Positions 17,374 to 26,897 of a stretch of 49,507 bases of DNA are shown piece by piece. The first letter of the stretch is position 1, and every line of letters begins with the position of its first letter. The translations under genes and the position numbers were made by a program. The notes under the pieces were generated by a model. It searched no databases. It was given only the letters and a program-made list of their open reading frames with translations, and had not been told where the DNA came from. Location: contig CAKZWQ010000019.1 of assembly GCA_937921935.1 (NCBI GenBank), forward strand, positions 1 to 49,507, read 5' to 3'. The DNA comes from an uncultured Gammaproteobacteria bacterium (lineage in GTDB: Bacteria; Pseudomonadota; Gammaproteobacteria; Steroidobacterales; GCA-2729495).

Positions 17374-19191
17374 CTAGCCGGCATCAGCCACTTTGCCCGT
17401 CTGCGCCGTGGCCGCGAACTGGCGAATCTGCGCTTCGTATTCCGCATAAGGCGGGGTGTCTTCAGCCGCGTAGTTCCAGTTCTTGTACAGGCTGGTGAGT
17501 TCCGTGAAAAACGCCCGGGCTGCATCCTTGTTGTCGAAGTGGTACTCGCCGTCCAGCAACCATGCCAGGAGATCGAAACTGGCCTTCTGGCGCTCCCGGG
17601 ACATGGAGGCATCGACATCATCGAAGGCGTCCTGCTGCAGGTAACACATGTCCAGCAGCATGGACTTCTGCCACTGCACGAAGTCCTCCATGGAGATACC
17701 CTCTTCACCGGTGACCTGCATCATCTGGTAAATGGCGTCGCCCGCCACCAGCAGTTCCTGGCAGGCCTTGACCCGGTCCACCCAGTCAGCGCCCAGGTTC
17801 TCGGTAAACCAGCCACGCAGTTGTTCCAGGTAGCGCGACCAGGACATCAGGGGATCAATGGCCGGGTAAAACCGCTTGTAAGCCCGCTCCGACGACAGCC
17901 CGAGAAAGCACTTCACCGTGCCCAGGGTTGCCTGCGTGACAGGTTCCTCGAAGTTGCCGCCGGCCGGTGACACAGTGCCCACCAGAGTCAGGCTGCCTGT
18001 CTGCTCATCGGGCGTGCGGATGATGCCCGCGCGCTCGTAGATATTCTTGATGGACGAATCCAGGTACGCCGGGAAGGCCTCCTCTCCAGGAATCTCCTCC
18101 ATGCGTCCGGAGGTCTCGCGCATGGCCTGCGCCCATCTCGAGGTGGAGTCCGCGATGCACAAAACGTCGTAGCCCATTTGCCGGTAATACTCACCCAGGG
18201 TGATACCGCAATAGATCGAGGCCTCGCGGGCCGCAACCGGCATCGACGAGGTATTGGCAATGATAATGGCACGGTCCATCAGGCTGCCGCCAGTCCGCGG
18301 ATCTTTGAGTTCCGGGTATTCGGTAATGGTTTCCACCACTTCGCCCGCCCGCTCGCCACAGGCGATGATGATGACGACATCCACGGTGGAATAGCGGGCG
18401 ATGCAGCCCTGCAGCACAGTCTTGCCGGCACCGAAGGGCCCCGGGATGCAACCGGTGCCGCCCCTGGCCAGTGGCAGGAAGGTATCGACGATACGCTGGG
18501 TCGTGGTAATGGGCTCGTCCGGATAAAGTCGCTCCGCTAAACGGCGCTCGAGCATATTCTGGGGAATGGGCCGGCGCACCGGCCAGTGCTGCAGCATGGT
18601 GAGTTCCCGTTCCGTGCCGTCGGCCCGTTGAATGCGGGCGACATGCTCGCTCACAGTAGCCGGTCCGCGATGCACCCAGGTCAGTTCCACGGGCCCCTGT
18701 TCCTCGAAGGGCACCATCAGCTTGTGCTCGAAGGGGCCTTCCCGGGTCACCCCGAAGGTCTGGCCTGCAACCAGCTTGTCGCCGGCTTTTGCCCGGGGCT
18801 CAAATTCCCACTTGCGTTGCGGATCCACCGCCGGCATCGCGGCCCCGCGCTTGAGGAAAAAACCATGCTCGCGCGCGAGCTTCCCAAGGGGTACCTGGAG
18901 TCCATCGAACACCTGGCCCAGCAGGCCCGGCCCGAGACTGACCGACAGCATTTCACCCGTGAGTTCTACCCGGTCACCCACCCGCGCGCCGTTGGTCTCT
19001 TCGAATACCTGCATATCGGCGAGGTCACCCTGCACTCGCAGGACCTCGGCCTTGAGCCGATCCTCACCGACGACCACATAGCCGACTTCATTCTTCATGA
19101 CCGGCGTCTGGCTGACGTCGACGGTCACGAAACTCTCCTTGACCGCGACAACCGTGGCAAGCTTGTCAGGCGAAGAGTTGCTGGTGGTCAC
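17374..19191 (-). CDS. V/A-type ATPase catalytic subunit A
   Basis: 605 residues from a GTG start at 19191. It has the N-terminal beta-barrel, the non-homologous 'bulge' region (residues ~110-200), and the catalytic Walker A GPFGAGKTVLQ at about residue 235, Walker B-region VVIIIACGERAGEVVE, and SSMPVAAREASIYCGITLGEYYRQMGYDV, diagnostic for subunit A. It hydrolyses or makes ATP in the V1/A1 head. It is the last gene of the operon, and its start overlaps the end of the DUF2764 gene by 26 bases. Last rather than third position is unusual. Confidence 0.97.
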   Translation of the reverse strand: MTTSNSSPDKLATVVAVKESFVTVDVSQTPVMKNEVGYVVVGEDRLKAEVLRVQGDLADMQVFEETNGARVGDRVELTGEMLSVSLGPGLLGQVFDGLQVPLGKLAREHGFFLKRGAAMPAVDPQRKWEFEPRAKAGDKLVAGQTFGVTREGPFEHKLMVPFEEQGPVELTWVHRGPATVSEHVARIQRADGTERELTMLQHWPVRRPIPQNMLERRLAERLYPDEPITTTQRIVDTFLPLARGGTGCIPGPFGAGKTVLQGCIARYSTVDVVIIIACGERAGEVVETITEYPELKDPRTGGSLMDRAIIIANTSSMPVAAREASIYCGITLGEYYRQMGYDVLCIADSTSRWAQAMRETSGRMEEIPGEEAFPAYLDSSIKNIYERAGIIRTPDEQTGSLTLVGTVSPAGGNFEEPVTQATLGTVKCFLGLSSERAYKRFYPAIDPLMSWSRYLEQLRGWFTENLGADWVDRVKACQELLVAGDAIYQMMQVTGEEGISMEDFVQWQKSMLLDMCYLQQDAFDDVDASMSRERQKASFDLLAWLLDGEYHFDNKDAARAFFTELTSLYKNWNYAAEDTPPYAEYEAQIRQFAATAQTGKVADAG

Positions 19192-19843
19192 GAATCACCT
19201 CGGTTGCGAGTTCCTGGAAATTTTCCTTGGCCACGTCAGCGTCGTAGCTCAGCCAGCGCTTTACGCAGTCCCACTTGAAAACGAAGGCAAAGACCGACAC
19301 GAAACTGAAAGGCTGCAGTGCTTCCAGCGCACTCAGCCGCCGCCAGACCACCTCAATCTGGAGACGTTCCAGGCCCACCGCATCGCGCGCATCGATCAAG
19401 TCACGCGCGTCGTCAATCCAGCCGAACACCCCGGACATGCCGAAATCAGTGTCGTCCCAGTGCCGGGCGACACGCCGCGTCCAGCGACCCACGCCCCACG
19501 GGCGGTCGGCCATGGGCGACTCGCCGCGGTAACGCATGCGCAGCCCCACCACCACGGTGCGCTGGCCCATCCGGTACTCCACGAACTCACGCAGGTCCGG
19601 ATGGGTGATGATTTTCATGGCCTCGGCATATTGCCCGGCGATATTGCCGGTGGTGCGCTCGCGGGGCTGCTTCTGCCAACGCACCAGGTCGGAGGCGAGC
19701 TGCAGTTGCCGCAGGTGATCGGGATGGAGCGATTGCAGGCGACTGAGCAATTGCTCACGCGTGATGGGCACATACTTGGCGCGCTCGAAATACTCGAGGC
19801 GGGGCAAACTGGCCACCAGCGCGTAATAAGGCTTGTCTGCCAT
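19166..19843 (-). CDS. DUF2764 protein, V-ATPase-associated (probable C-like central subunit)
   Basis: 225 residues beginning MADKPYYALVASLPRLEYFE, a start typical of DUF2764 proteins which occur only in V/A-type ATPase operons of Bacteroidetes, chlamydiae, spirochaetes and some proteobacteria. They take the place of subunit C (the socket linking rotor and membrane ring). The rest is helical with Trp/Arg-rich segments, as in C/d subunits. It is nested between E (ends ten bases upstream) and A (26-base overlap). Assignment as the C equivalent rests on operon position. Confidence 0.85.
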   Translation of the reverse strand: MADKPYYALVASLPRLEYFERAKYVPITREQLLSRLQSLHPDHLRQLQLASDLVRWQKQPRERTTGNIAGQYAEAMKIITHPDLREFVEYRMGQRTVVVGLRMRYRGESPMADRPWGVGRWTRRVARHWDDTDFGMSGVFGWIDDARDLIDARDAVGLERLQIEVVWRRLSALEALQPFSFVSVFAFVFKWDCVKRWLSYDADVAKENFQELATEVIRDHQQLFA

Positions 19844-19852
19844 CCTGCTTGC

Positions 19853-20515
19853 CTACTCGGCCCCCGACAGAATGGCCCGGAAACGCGGTAACAAGTGTCG
19901 CAACAGCAGACGCGAGATGGCATCGCCGGTCAGATCGATTTCGAGCTTCTCATCCACGATGCGCACCCGCACGCCGCCGTGCAGATCATCCGCGGGAATC
20001 AGTTCTACGCCCTCCCGCAGCATGCCACTGGCGATAGCCAGCGTCGCGCTGGCAGCGCGTTCCTCGACCCTGGCATCGATCTCTTCGCCCGACGCCATGC
20101 CCGCCACGAGAATCTGGATATCCTTGTCCTTGATGTATTCGTCGACGCTCTGCCCGGCCAGGACCAGCACCAGCGCCCGGAGGAACTCGCCATCCAGCAT
20201 CGTGTCCGACACCAGGCGGTGCACCTGGCGCTCGAAAGACTTCAGTACCGCGGACTCGAGTTCCAGGCCGGTATCCCGGGCCGCGACGCGCAGCGATGCG
20301 ATGGCCGCCGCCTCGTCAGCCCTGATCTGGTCCTCCGTTGTCTTGCGCATGGCATCGATCTCGGTCCGTGCATCCTCGATCATTTGCGCCGCCGTCTGCC
20401 GTGCTTCTGCCAGCACTCGCTCCGCTTCATCCTGGCCGGCCTGCACGCCCTGGTCGCGAATGCGTGTGATCAGTTGCTGCACGCCGGAACCGGTGATCCT
20501 GCTGTCCTGGTTCAT
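19853..20515 (-). CDS. V/A-type ATPase peripheral stalk subunit E
   Basis: 220 residues. Residues about 10-85 are a long Ala/Glu/Arg/Gln-rich amphipathic helix (coiled coil; QAGQDEAERVLAEARQTAAQ) followed by a mixed alpha/beta C-terminal domain ending DLTGDAISRLLLRHLLPRFRAIL, the usual E-subunit pattern. It would form the stator with subunit G-like partners or the I subunit. The start is nine bases after the K gene stop, in the same operon. Confidence 0.85.
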   Translation of the reverse strand: MNQDSRITGSGVQQLITRIRDQGVQAGQDEAERVLAEARQTAAQMIEDARTEIDAMRKTTEDQIRADEAAAIASLRVAARDTGLELESAVLKSFERQVHRLVSDTMLDGEFLRALVLVLAGQSVDEYIKDKDIQILVAGMASGEEIDARVEERAASATLAIASGMLREGVELIPADDLHGGVRVRIVDEKLEIDLTGDAISRLLLRHLLPRFRAILSGAE

Positions 20516-20524
20516 GTCGTGACC

Positions 20525-20974
20525 TCAGCTAACGGGTAACTGGCCCGCGAGGACCAGTGCAAAGACAAAAGCGAAAACGGCAAAGCCCTCGATGATCGCG
20601 GCCGGCGCAATGGAGATGCCGTAGATTTCCGGCTTGCTCTTGGCGGCCGCAATGGCGGCTGCCAGGGCATCACCCTGGGCAAAGGCGCTGGCCATCAAGG
20701 CAAGACCGGACAACAGGCCCAGCGCAAAAATCCCCGGCGAATTGTCTACGGTGAGCGGCACGTTCAGGGTCAGCATCACAACGATGCCGTAGATGGTCTG
20801 CGACGAAGGCATCGCTGACAGGCCAATGTAACGCCCGTAGCCGCCCTCCACTTCCAGCAGTGCCCCGGCCGCGGCCATGCCGGCCCGTGAGCTGCCGACC
20901 ATGCTGCCAATGGCGCCCAGCGCCAGGGGCGCGTAGACCCCCAGCCAGCCCAAGCCGAGAACGAACGGTTCCAT
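20525..20974 (-). CDS. V/A-type ATPase membrane rotor subunit K (proteolipid)
   Basis: 149 residues, four membrane segments arranged as two hairpins, the doubled proteolipid form. The second hairpin carries the ion-binding carboxylate E129 (PAAIIEGFAVFAF). In the first hairpin the motif M55-P-S-S-Q59 and in the third segment Q100 (FAQGD) sit where E. hirae NtpK has L61-P-G-T64-Q65 and Q110, with E139 equal to E129. This is the set of residues that binds Na+, with Thr replaced by Ser, which keeps the hydroxyl. A Na+-coupled rotor is thus plausible. The start overlaps the I gene stop (20974). Confidence 0.95.
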   Translation of the reverse strand: MEPFVLGLGWLGVYAPLALGAIGSMVGSSRAGMAAAGALLEVEGGYGRYIGLSAMPSSQTIYGIVVMLTLNVPLTVDNSPGIFALGLLSGLALMASAFAQGDALAAAIAAAKSKPEIYGISIAPAAIIEGFAVFAFVFALVLAGQLPVS

Positions 20975-22746
20975 CAGTTAACCCCCTTGCGCCGGAAGGC
21001 GCGGAAGGGATTACCCTCTTCCTGCACACCCCAGTCGAAAAATTCAATGAAGTTCAGTCGCAATCCGTGGATCACACCACTGGCAATCGCGAGTACGAAG
21101 TTCAACGCATGCCCGAATACCAGGATCAGCAGCGCTAGCAGGAGCCCGAGCCCGGCGAAGGATTCGCGTACCTGGGCAGCCATGTCGTTGAAGGCCACGG
21201 CCAGCGATGCTGAGGCCAGCCCCAGGGCAAACAGGCGCAGGTAGCTCAGTACATCGCCGAAGGCCTTGGTAACCCGGGTCAGGGCAATCGCCCCTTTCAG
21301 GGTGCGGCGGCCCAAGCCTTCCCCGTAACCGCTAAAGCACAGAACCAGCAGCAGGCCGCCCGCCAGGGCGGTCAGACCAGGCCACGACGGCAAAGCGTCG
21401 AAAACCAGCTGACTACCCAACAGCAAGCCGCCGAGTACCGCGATAATCCAACCCAGCGGTGCAAAAGCGGCGGGTGATGGCCCAAGGCGCAGACTGTCAC
21501 GCACGTTCGCCAGGATCACATGCGCCGCACCGATCAGCACCGTCAGGGTCATCATCGACTCAGCATCGTTGATATCAATAAGGTGGAACGCACCGAGCAG
21601 ACTGCCCGATGGCGGCTGCAGGCCGAAGTAGCCACCAGCAAGGACACCGTAAACCACGGTGGAGGCGGACAAGCTCAGCAACAACAGGCGCCACTGCTGA
21701 CCCTTCTCCGCGGCGCCCAGGTCTTTCCACAGCCAGGCCGTGATCCCGGCGATCAGCAGGCCGTAACCTGCGTCAGCGACGATCATGGCAAAGAACAGCG
21801 CGAAGGAAAAAAACACCACGGAACTGGGATCCCAGAGCCGATAGTCGGGCGTGCGGTAGAAGCTGACCAGATCTTCGCCGGCACGCAGGGCCGGGGTGTT
21901 TTCGAACAGTGTCGGCGGCTGGTCGTCAGGCGCGGGATTTTCAATCTCCAGAACGAGCCCGGCAGTCGCCGCATAGCTGCGCAGTTCGTCCAGTCGCTGT
22001 ATCGGCGCCCAGGCCTGCAAGGCGAAGACGGGCTCCCGGTCGAAAGTCCGCCCGGCTGCATAGCGCCTGGCCGCGAGGTCTTCCAGACCATCGACGCTAC
22101 GCGCCAGCAGCCGGGTCCAGCGGGTCAAACCGGCGCGTTCGGCCTCTGCATCCTCGATGTCCACTTCCACCTGCTCGAGCCGCCGCGCGAGTCGCTCCGG
22201 CGAGCGAGCCCCGGTCAGTGTCCTGTCAAAGGGCATATTTTCCGGCTCTTGCGCGGATATCACGATGACGTAGTAATAGCGATGATCGCTATTGACGATC
22301 TCCCAAGGCAGCTCGACATTATCGAACTCGTGGATCTCACGCCGCGGAACGACGTAGAACCAGAGCCGCAGTCCCTGCATTTCCTGAAGGGAACTAAAGG
22401 CGAACTCACCCCAGGGTCGCAGGTTCTGCAGACGCTCGCTCAGGTAGTCGCGATTTTCCTGCAATTCGAACAGGCGCTGCTGTAAAGCCAGGGCCTGTGC
22501 TTCTACCGCAACCGGATCAAAGCCGGACGGATCGCTGACCTGGTGACGCTGGCTCGAACAACTGGCAAGAAACTGCAGCGCTTCGCGGGTCTGTCGCGAT
22601 ACGCCGCCGGGTCGATCCAGCGGATCGCCGGCCTCGTTCAGCGGTATCAGGTGCACGCAGCCAAGCCCCTGGAGGTCATCGATGACCTGCTCCTTGCTTT
22701 CAGCGTGACCCAGAAAGGTCAGCTTCTTGAGTTGCACGATACTCAT
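20974..22746 (-). CDS. V/A-type ATPase membrane subunit I
   Basis: 590 residues. The N-terminal ~320 residues are soluble and helical with long coiled coil (ALQQRLFELQENRDYLSERLQ), starting MSIVQLKKLTFLGHAESKEQ as in NtpI. The C-terminal half has seven or eight membrane segments including the conserved ALTRVTKAFGDVLSYLRLFALGLAS (the ion channel helix with the essential arginine). It forms the stator channel against the K ring. It overlaps both neighbours: subunit D by four bases and K by one. Confidence 0.95.
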   Translation of the reverse strand: MSIVQLKKLTFLGHAESKEQVIDDLQGLGCVHLIPLNEAGDPLDRPGGVSRQTREALQFLASCSSQRHQVSDPSGFDPVAVEAQALALQQRLFELQENRDYLSERLQNLRPWGEFAFSSLQEMQGLRLWFYVVPRREIHEFDNVELPWEIVNSDHRYYYVIVISAQEPENMPFDRTLTGARSPERLARRLEQVEVDIEDAEAERAGLTRWTRLLARSVDGLEDLAARRYAAGRTFDREPVFALQAWAPIQRLDELRSYAATAGLVLEIENPAPDDQPPTLFENTPALRAGEDLVSFYRTPDYRLWDPSSVVFFSFALFFAMIVADAGYGLLIAGITAWLWKDLGAAEKGQQWRLLLLSLSASTVVYGVLAGGYFGLQPPSGSLLGAFHLIDINDAESMMTLTVLIGAAHVILANVRDSLRLGPSPAAFAPLGWIIAVLGGLLLGSQLVFDALPSWPGLTALAGGLLLVLCFSGYGEGLGRRTLKGAIALTRVTKAFGDVLSYLRLFALGLASASLAVAFNDMAAQVRESFAGLGLLLALLILVFGHALNFVLAIASGVIHGLRLNFIEFFDWGVQEEGNPFRAFRRKGVN

Positions 22747-23366
22747 GATTCCTCGGCCGCCAGGCTTGTCTGCTGTTGCTTGAGCTTGGCTTTGGCAAGT
22801 TTAGCGTTCACAACGGCGGCGCGCTCCTGGTCGCCCATGTAGATCATGATGCGCCTGATCGCTTCCCGGGCCTCTGGAATTAGCACCTTGTCGAACAGGT
22901 TGACCCGCTGGGTCGTCCGTCGGACTGCCATGGCCAGGCGGCGAACCCGTTCCTGGGCCACCTGCACGCGAATTCGCTCCGTAGCAGCTTCCCGCAGCCG
23001 TTCCACCAGCACGTCCACCCAGGCTGGTTTGCCCAACAGCGAATAATCCGCCACCGCACATTCGATGTGGTCGAGTACGGGTAGCCTTGCTCCCACAACA
23101 TTTTCTTCCGCCAGTTCCACGGCAGTCAGCTCAACCATGCCGCGTACGTCAATCTCACGAAAGGCGAGCATCGGCAAGGCTGCACCGATGCGGGTCTCCA
23201 GTTCATCCACGGCAAACCGGGTTGCTTCGAACTGGGCTTCTGCCTTGGCCAGTTCCACGGTCAACTGTCGGCGCTTCAGATCCAGAGAGGGCAACAGCTT
23301 CTGGTACAAAGCCAATTGCTTACGCTGCCGGGCCAGTTCGTGCTTGCTCAGGCGGATCCGGGCCAC
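22743..23366 (-). CDS. V/A-type ATPase central rotor subunit D
   Basis: 207 residues from the GTG at 23366, two bases after the B stop; the resulting N-terminus VARIRLSKHELARQRKQLAL matches NtpD (usual 'i.ptk..L...k.qL'), while the frame upstream is just read-through over the B gene. Two long helices (residues ~10-70 and ~130-190) make the antiparallel coiled coil of the rotary shaft. It transmits rotation between the A3B3 head and the DUF2764/K ring. Confidence 0.92.
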   Translation of the reverse strand: MARIRLSKHELARQRKQLALYQKLLPSLDLKRRQLTVELAKAEAQFEATRFAVDELETRIGAALPMLAFREIDVRGMVELTAVELAEENVVGARLPVLDHIECAVADYSLLGKPAWVDVLVERLREAATERIRVQVAQERVRRLAMAVRRTTQRVNLFDKVLIPEAREAIRRIMIYMGDQERAAVVNAKLAKAKLKQQQTSLAAEES

Positions 23367-23368
23367 GG

Positions 23369-24718
23369 TCAGGCAGAACTCCCTTCGGCTACGGTTGCCC
23401 GCTGTTGCTGCGGGAAGTACTTGTCTATAAGCTCTTGTTTCATAAGAAGTTCCTGCGGCTCGAAACATTCGGCGAGGGTCTGCCAGCAGAGATTCAGCGC
23501 CTTCTCCAGCGGCATGGCTACGTCAATAGCCATGAAGCGTTCGCGGAACCGCTCGCCGAACTTGATGAGCTTATGGTCGAACTCGGACAGTTCGAAGGCC
23601 ATAGCCTGTTTCTGGACGGCCTCCTGGCTGCCCGCGTAGAAGCGGATCATGGTCGTCATGATCTGGCTGTGGTCTTCACGGGTTACTTTACCGATCACAT
23701 GTTGCTTCAGGCGCGACAGTGAACCGAAGGGATCGATAACCCCATCGTGCAGATAGAACTGTCCTTCCGTGATATAGCCAGTATTGTCCGGCACCGGATG
23801 AGTGACATCGTTACCGGGCATCGTCGTGGCCGTCAGGATGGTCACGGAACCCGCACCCTTGAAGTCGCAGGCCTTCTCATAGCGCCTGGCCAATTGTGTG
23901 TAGAGATCACCCATATAACCGCGGGTCGCCGGAATCCGCTCCTGGGCGATGCCGATTTCCTTCATTGCATCGGCGTAGGCCGTCATATCGGTCAGTAGTA
24001 CCAGCACGCGCTTGTTCTGTTCGACAGCGAACTTCTCAGCCACAGCCAGCGCCATATCGGGTACCAGCATGCGCTCGACGATGGGATCCGATGCCTGATT
24101 AACAAACATCACTGTGCGGTGAAACACACCATGCTCTTCGAAGGCGGTGCGAAAAAAATGATAGTCATCAAATATCAGCCCCATGCCGCCGAAGACCAGG
24201 ATATCGGCATCCGCCTGGAAGCCGATGCGCGCCAGTAGTGCGTTGAAGGGCTCACCTGCCACCGAAAAAATAGGAATCTTCTGACTCTCGACCAGGCAGT
24301 TGAACAAATCGATCATCGGCACTTCGGTCTCGATCATGCGCGAGGCCAGCGCACGCATGGTCGGATTAACTGTGGGGCTGGTGACGTCGATCCTGGGGTC
24401 GCTGCTTAGCTCCGGCTTGCCATCAATGGGCTCACCGGAACCGCGAAAGATGCGACCCAGAATATTATTCGAAAAAGTCACCTGAAACGGGCGGCCGAGA
24501 AAGCTGATACGCGCGTTATTGGACAAGCCCTTGCCGCCGGAAAAGACCTGCAGGCTGGCGATCCTGCCGTCAATGCTCGTGACCCTGGCTGTGGATGTGG
24601 TCCCATCCACGTTTTGCACGGCCGCGAGCTCACCCAAGGCGACACCCTGCGCCTCGACGCGGATCATGTCGCCGACGATTTCGAGAACACGAGTGTTGCT
24701 CACCAGTTCGACGAGCAT
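23369..24718 (-). CDS. V/A-type ATPase regulatory subunit B
   Basis: 449 residues. It has the family sequences FLGRPFQVTFSNNILGRIFRG, GEPIDGKPELSSD and VNPTMRALASRMIETEVPMIDLFN, and lacks a functional P-loop at the A-subunit position (PIFSVAGEPFNALLARIGFQ), as expected for the non-catalytic B chain. It heads the operon: the ATG at 24718 follows GAGG 11 bases upstream, and the 167-base gap to modA presumably holds the promoter. No stand-alone F subunit gene was found anywhere in the cluster. Confidence 0.95.
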   Translation of the reverse strand: MLVELVSNTRVLEIVGDMIRVEAQGVALGELAAVQNVDGTTSTARVTSIDGRIASLQVFSGGKGLSNNARISFLGRPFQVTFSNNILGRIFRGSGEPIDGKPELSSDPRIDVTSPTVNPTMRALASRMIETEVPMIDLFNCLVESQKIPIFSVAGEPFNALLARIGFQADADILVFGGMGLIFDDYHFFRTAFEEHGVFHRTVMFVNQASDPIVERMLVPDMALAVAEKFAVEQNKRVLVLLTDMTAYADAMKEIGIAQERIPATRGYMGDLYTQLARRYEKACDFKGAGSVTILTATTMPGNDVTHPVPDNTGYITEGQFYLHDGVIDPFGSLSRLKQHVIGKVTREDHSQIMTTMIRFYAGSQEAVQKQAMAFELSEFDHKLIKFGERFRERFMAIDVAMPLEKALNLCWQTLAECFEPQELLMKQELIDKYFPQQQRATVAEGSSA

Positions 24719-24885
24719 TCAGTCGACCTCACTATTTTTGCTTTTCTGCGACTGACAAAAAGCACGGCAAAGTGCGCTTGCTGCCTCCCAATCTTTTCTC
24801 GGGCAATCAGGGAATTGCGCGAGATTACGCCTTTTGATTGTGCTACTTCTGCGGTGGTCTTTCCAGTCACGCAGGGCGGCGGGAA

Positions 24886-25647
24886 TTACGGCACCGCTGC
24901 GTAACCAAAGCGCGCCAGCCGCCCTTGCGAAGCCGCATCGGCAATAAAGGCGGCAAATCCTGCGGCTGCCTTATTCTCGGCCCCATGCCGCAGCAGGACC
25001 AGGTCCTGACGAATCGGCGCATGCAGTTCCGGTGGCACTTGCCAGTGGCGGCCCGCCGGGACCTTTGTCGAGCCGACCAGCTGGGAGCGCGCGACCAGGC
25101 CCAGCGGCACATTGCCGGAAGCCACCAGGGCGTAGGCCTGGCCAATGTTTTCACCCATGACCAACCGATCGGCCAGGACTTGTGCCAGCCCCAGTCGCGC
25201 CAAAACTTCGCGAGCTGCCGCACCGTAGGGTGCGAGCCGCGGATTCGCGATGGCCAGCCTGCGGAAGTCGCCGGCACTCAGCGCAGCGGCGGCGCTCTCA
25301 TAAGCGGGCACAGCTTGCGCGCTCAACAAACTTAGTTGTCCGACCGCATAGGTGCGGCGAGTGCCCGCAACCGCCCAGCCGTCAGCCTCAAGCAAGCGCG
25401 GCCGCTCCTGATCTCCGGCCAGAAACAAATCAAAAGGGGCACCGTTCATGATCTGCGCAGACAGCTTGCCGGTGGAACCGATTACCAAGGCGAGCGAATA
25501 ATCGGAGCCGCGCTCGAATTCCTGCTCCAGTTGGGCAGCCGCCCGGGCAAAATTCGCGGCAACAGCGACCAACGCCTCTTCAGCTTGCGAGCTTGTTGCA
25601 GCAAGCAAGCCTGCAAGCAGACACCCGGCCAGCGTGGTGCGCTTCAT
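24886..25647 (-). CDS. modA: Molybdate-type ABC transporter substrate-binding protein (orphan)
   Basis: 253 residues, with a signal peptide [20 protein letters not shown] ahead of the mature region. The ModA-typical blocks are [44 protein letters not shown] (oxyanion-binding SerThr loop and the 'aD' strand) and [23 protein letters not shown]. It binds molybdate or tungstate in the periplasm. No modB or modC lies near; instead its start overlaps the bioA stop by four bases, making it the last gene of the biotin operon. Why is unclear; substrate is inferred from family. Confidence 0.88.
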   Translation of the reverse strand: MKRTTLAGCLLAGLLAATSSQAEEALVAVAANFARAAAQLEQEFERGSDYSLALVIGSTGKLSAQIMNGAPFDLFLAGDQERPRLLEADGWAVAGTRRTYAVGQLSLLSAQAVPAYESAAAALSAGDFRRLAIANPRLAPYGAAAREVLARLGLAQVLADRLVMGENIGQAYALVASGNVPLGLVARSQLVGSTKVPAGRHWQVPPELHAPIRQDLVLLRHGAENKAAAGFAAFIADAASQGRLARFGYAAVP

Positions 25648-26897
25648 TCGAGGACCAGGCGGATTGCCGCTGTTAGCTGCGCAAGGTCCGTTGACTCAAT
25701 AATATAGGGCGGCATCAGGTACACCAGCCGGCCGAAAGGCCTGACCCACACACCCGCCTCGACGAAGCGCCGCTGAGCCTGTGCCATTTCAACAGGCTCG
25801 TAAAGCTCCACGACACCGATGGCGCCCAGCACGCGGACGTCAGCTACCGCGGGGTGTTCGGCATACACGGCCAGTTCCTCGCGCAGCTGGGCCTCGATGC
25901 GCCCAACATCCTCCTGCCAGTCCGACTGCTGCAGCAACTCAATGCTGCGGCCGGCAACCGCACAGGCCAGGGGATTCCCCATGAAGGTCGGACCGTGCAT
26001 CAACACACCGCCGTCGGCCTCGATGCCCTGGGCAACCCGGCGAGTTGCCAGCGTCGCCGCCAGGCTCAGATAACCACCGGTCAAAGCCTTGCCCAGGCAC
26101 AGGATGTCAGGCGTGATGCCCGCGTGCTCGCAGGCGAACATTCGACCTGTGCGGCCAAAACCCGTGGCAATCTCATCAGCGATCAGCAGGACGTCGAACT
26201 CCCGACACAATTCCTGGACCCCGGCCAGGTAGTCGGCCGAGTAAAACCACATGCCGCCGGCGCCCTGCACAATGGGCTCGAGAATCACGGCGGCGATTTC
26301 ATCAGCGTGGGCGGTCAGCAAGGCAGCCATGTCATCCAGTTCCCCACTGCGCAGCGGCTCGCCGAAACGGCTGTCGGGTCGGGGTGCAAAGAACTGTTCG
26401 GGCAAGGTGCCGCTAAAGCGTTCATGCATGCCCGTCACGGGATCACAAACAGCCATCGCGCCAAAGGTATCGCCGTGATAGCCGCCTCGAATGGTCAACA
26501 AACGCTTGCGGGCGGGCTGTCCCTGCGCGGACCAGAACTGCAGTGCCATCTTGATGGCCACTTCCACGGACACGGATCCGGAATCGGCAAAGAACACGTG
26601 CTCAAGGCCAGGCGGCGCCAGCTCCAGCAATTGCTGACCCAGGCGAATGGCGGGTTCATGGGTCAGGCCCCCGAACATCACATGGGCCACCTGGTTTAGT
26701 TGCGCGGTGACGGCTTCGTTTAAGGCCGGATGGTTGTAGCCGTGAATCGCACACCACCACGACGACATGCCGTCCACCAGTTCCCGACCGTCAGCCAGCC
26801 GAAGATGCACACCCTGTGCGGAAGCCACGGGATAGGTCGGCAGGGGCTCCAGCGCCGATGTGTAGGGGTGCCAAAGGTGGGCGCGATCAAAATCCAT
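25644..26897 (-). CDS. bioA: Adenosylmethionine-8-amino-7-oxononanoate aminotransferase
   Basis: 417 residues from the ATG at 26897, where [20 protein letters not shown] matches the BioA N-terminus (the 'LWHPYTS' motif); the frame upstream lies over bioD. PLP region: [19 protein letters not shown] and [20 protein letters not shown] (Schiff-base lysine in GKALTGG), and [15 protein letters not shown]. It converts 8-amino-7-oxononanoate to 7,8-diaminononanoate. ATGA overlap with bioD shows coupling. Confidence 0.96.
   Translation of the reverse strand: MDFDRAHLWHPYTSALEPLPTYPVASAQGVHLRLADGRELVDGMSSWWCAIHGYNHPALNEAVTAQLNQVAHVMFGGLTHEPAIRLGQQLLELAPPGLEHVFFADSGSVSVEVAIKMALQFWSAQGQPARKRLLTIRGGYHGDTFGAMAVCDPVTGMHERFSGTLPEQFFAPRPDSRFGEPLRSGELDDMAALLTAHADEIAAVILEPIVQGAGGMWFYSADYLAGVQELCREFDVLLIADEIATGFGRTGRMFACEHAGITPDILCLGKALTGGYLSLAATLATRRVAQGIEADGGVLMHGPTFMGNPLACAVAGRSIELLQQSDWQEDVGRIEAQLREELAVYAEHPAVADVRVLGAIGVVELYEPVEMAQAQRRFVEAGVWVRPFGRLVYLMPPYIIESTDLAQLTAAIRLVLE

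Noticed and set aside
21520..22485. Plus-strand open frame of 321 codons opposite V-ATPase subunit I
   Set aside because: Composition is of a shadow frame; the minus-strand subunit I is well supported.
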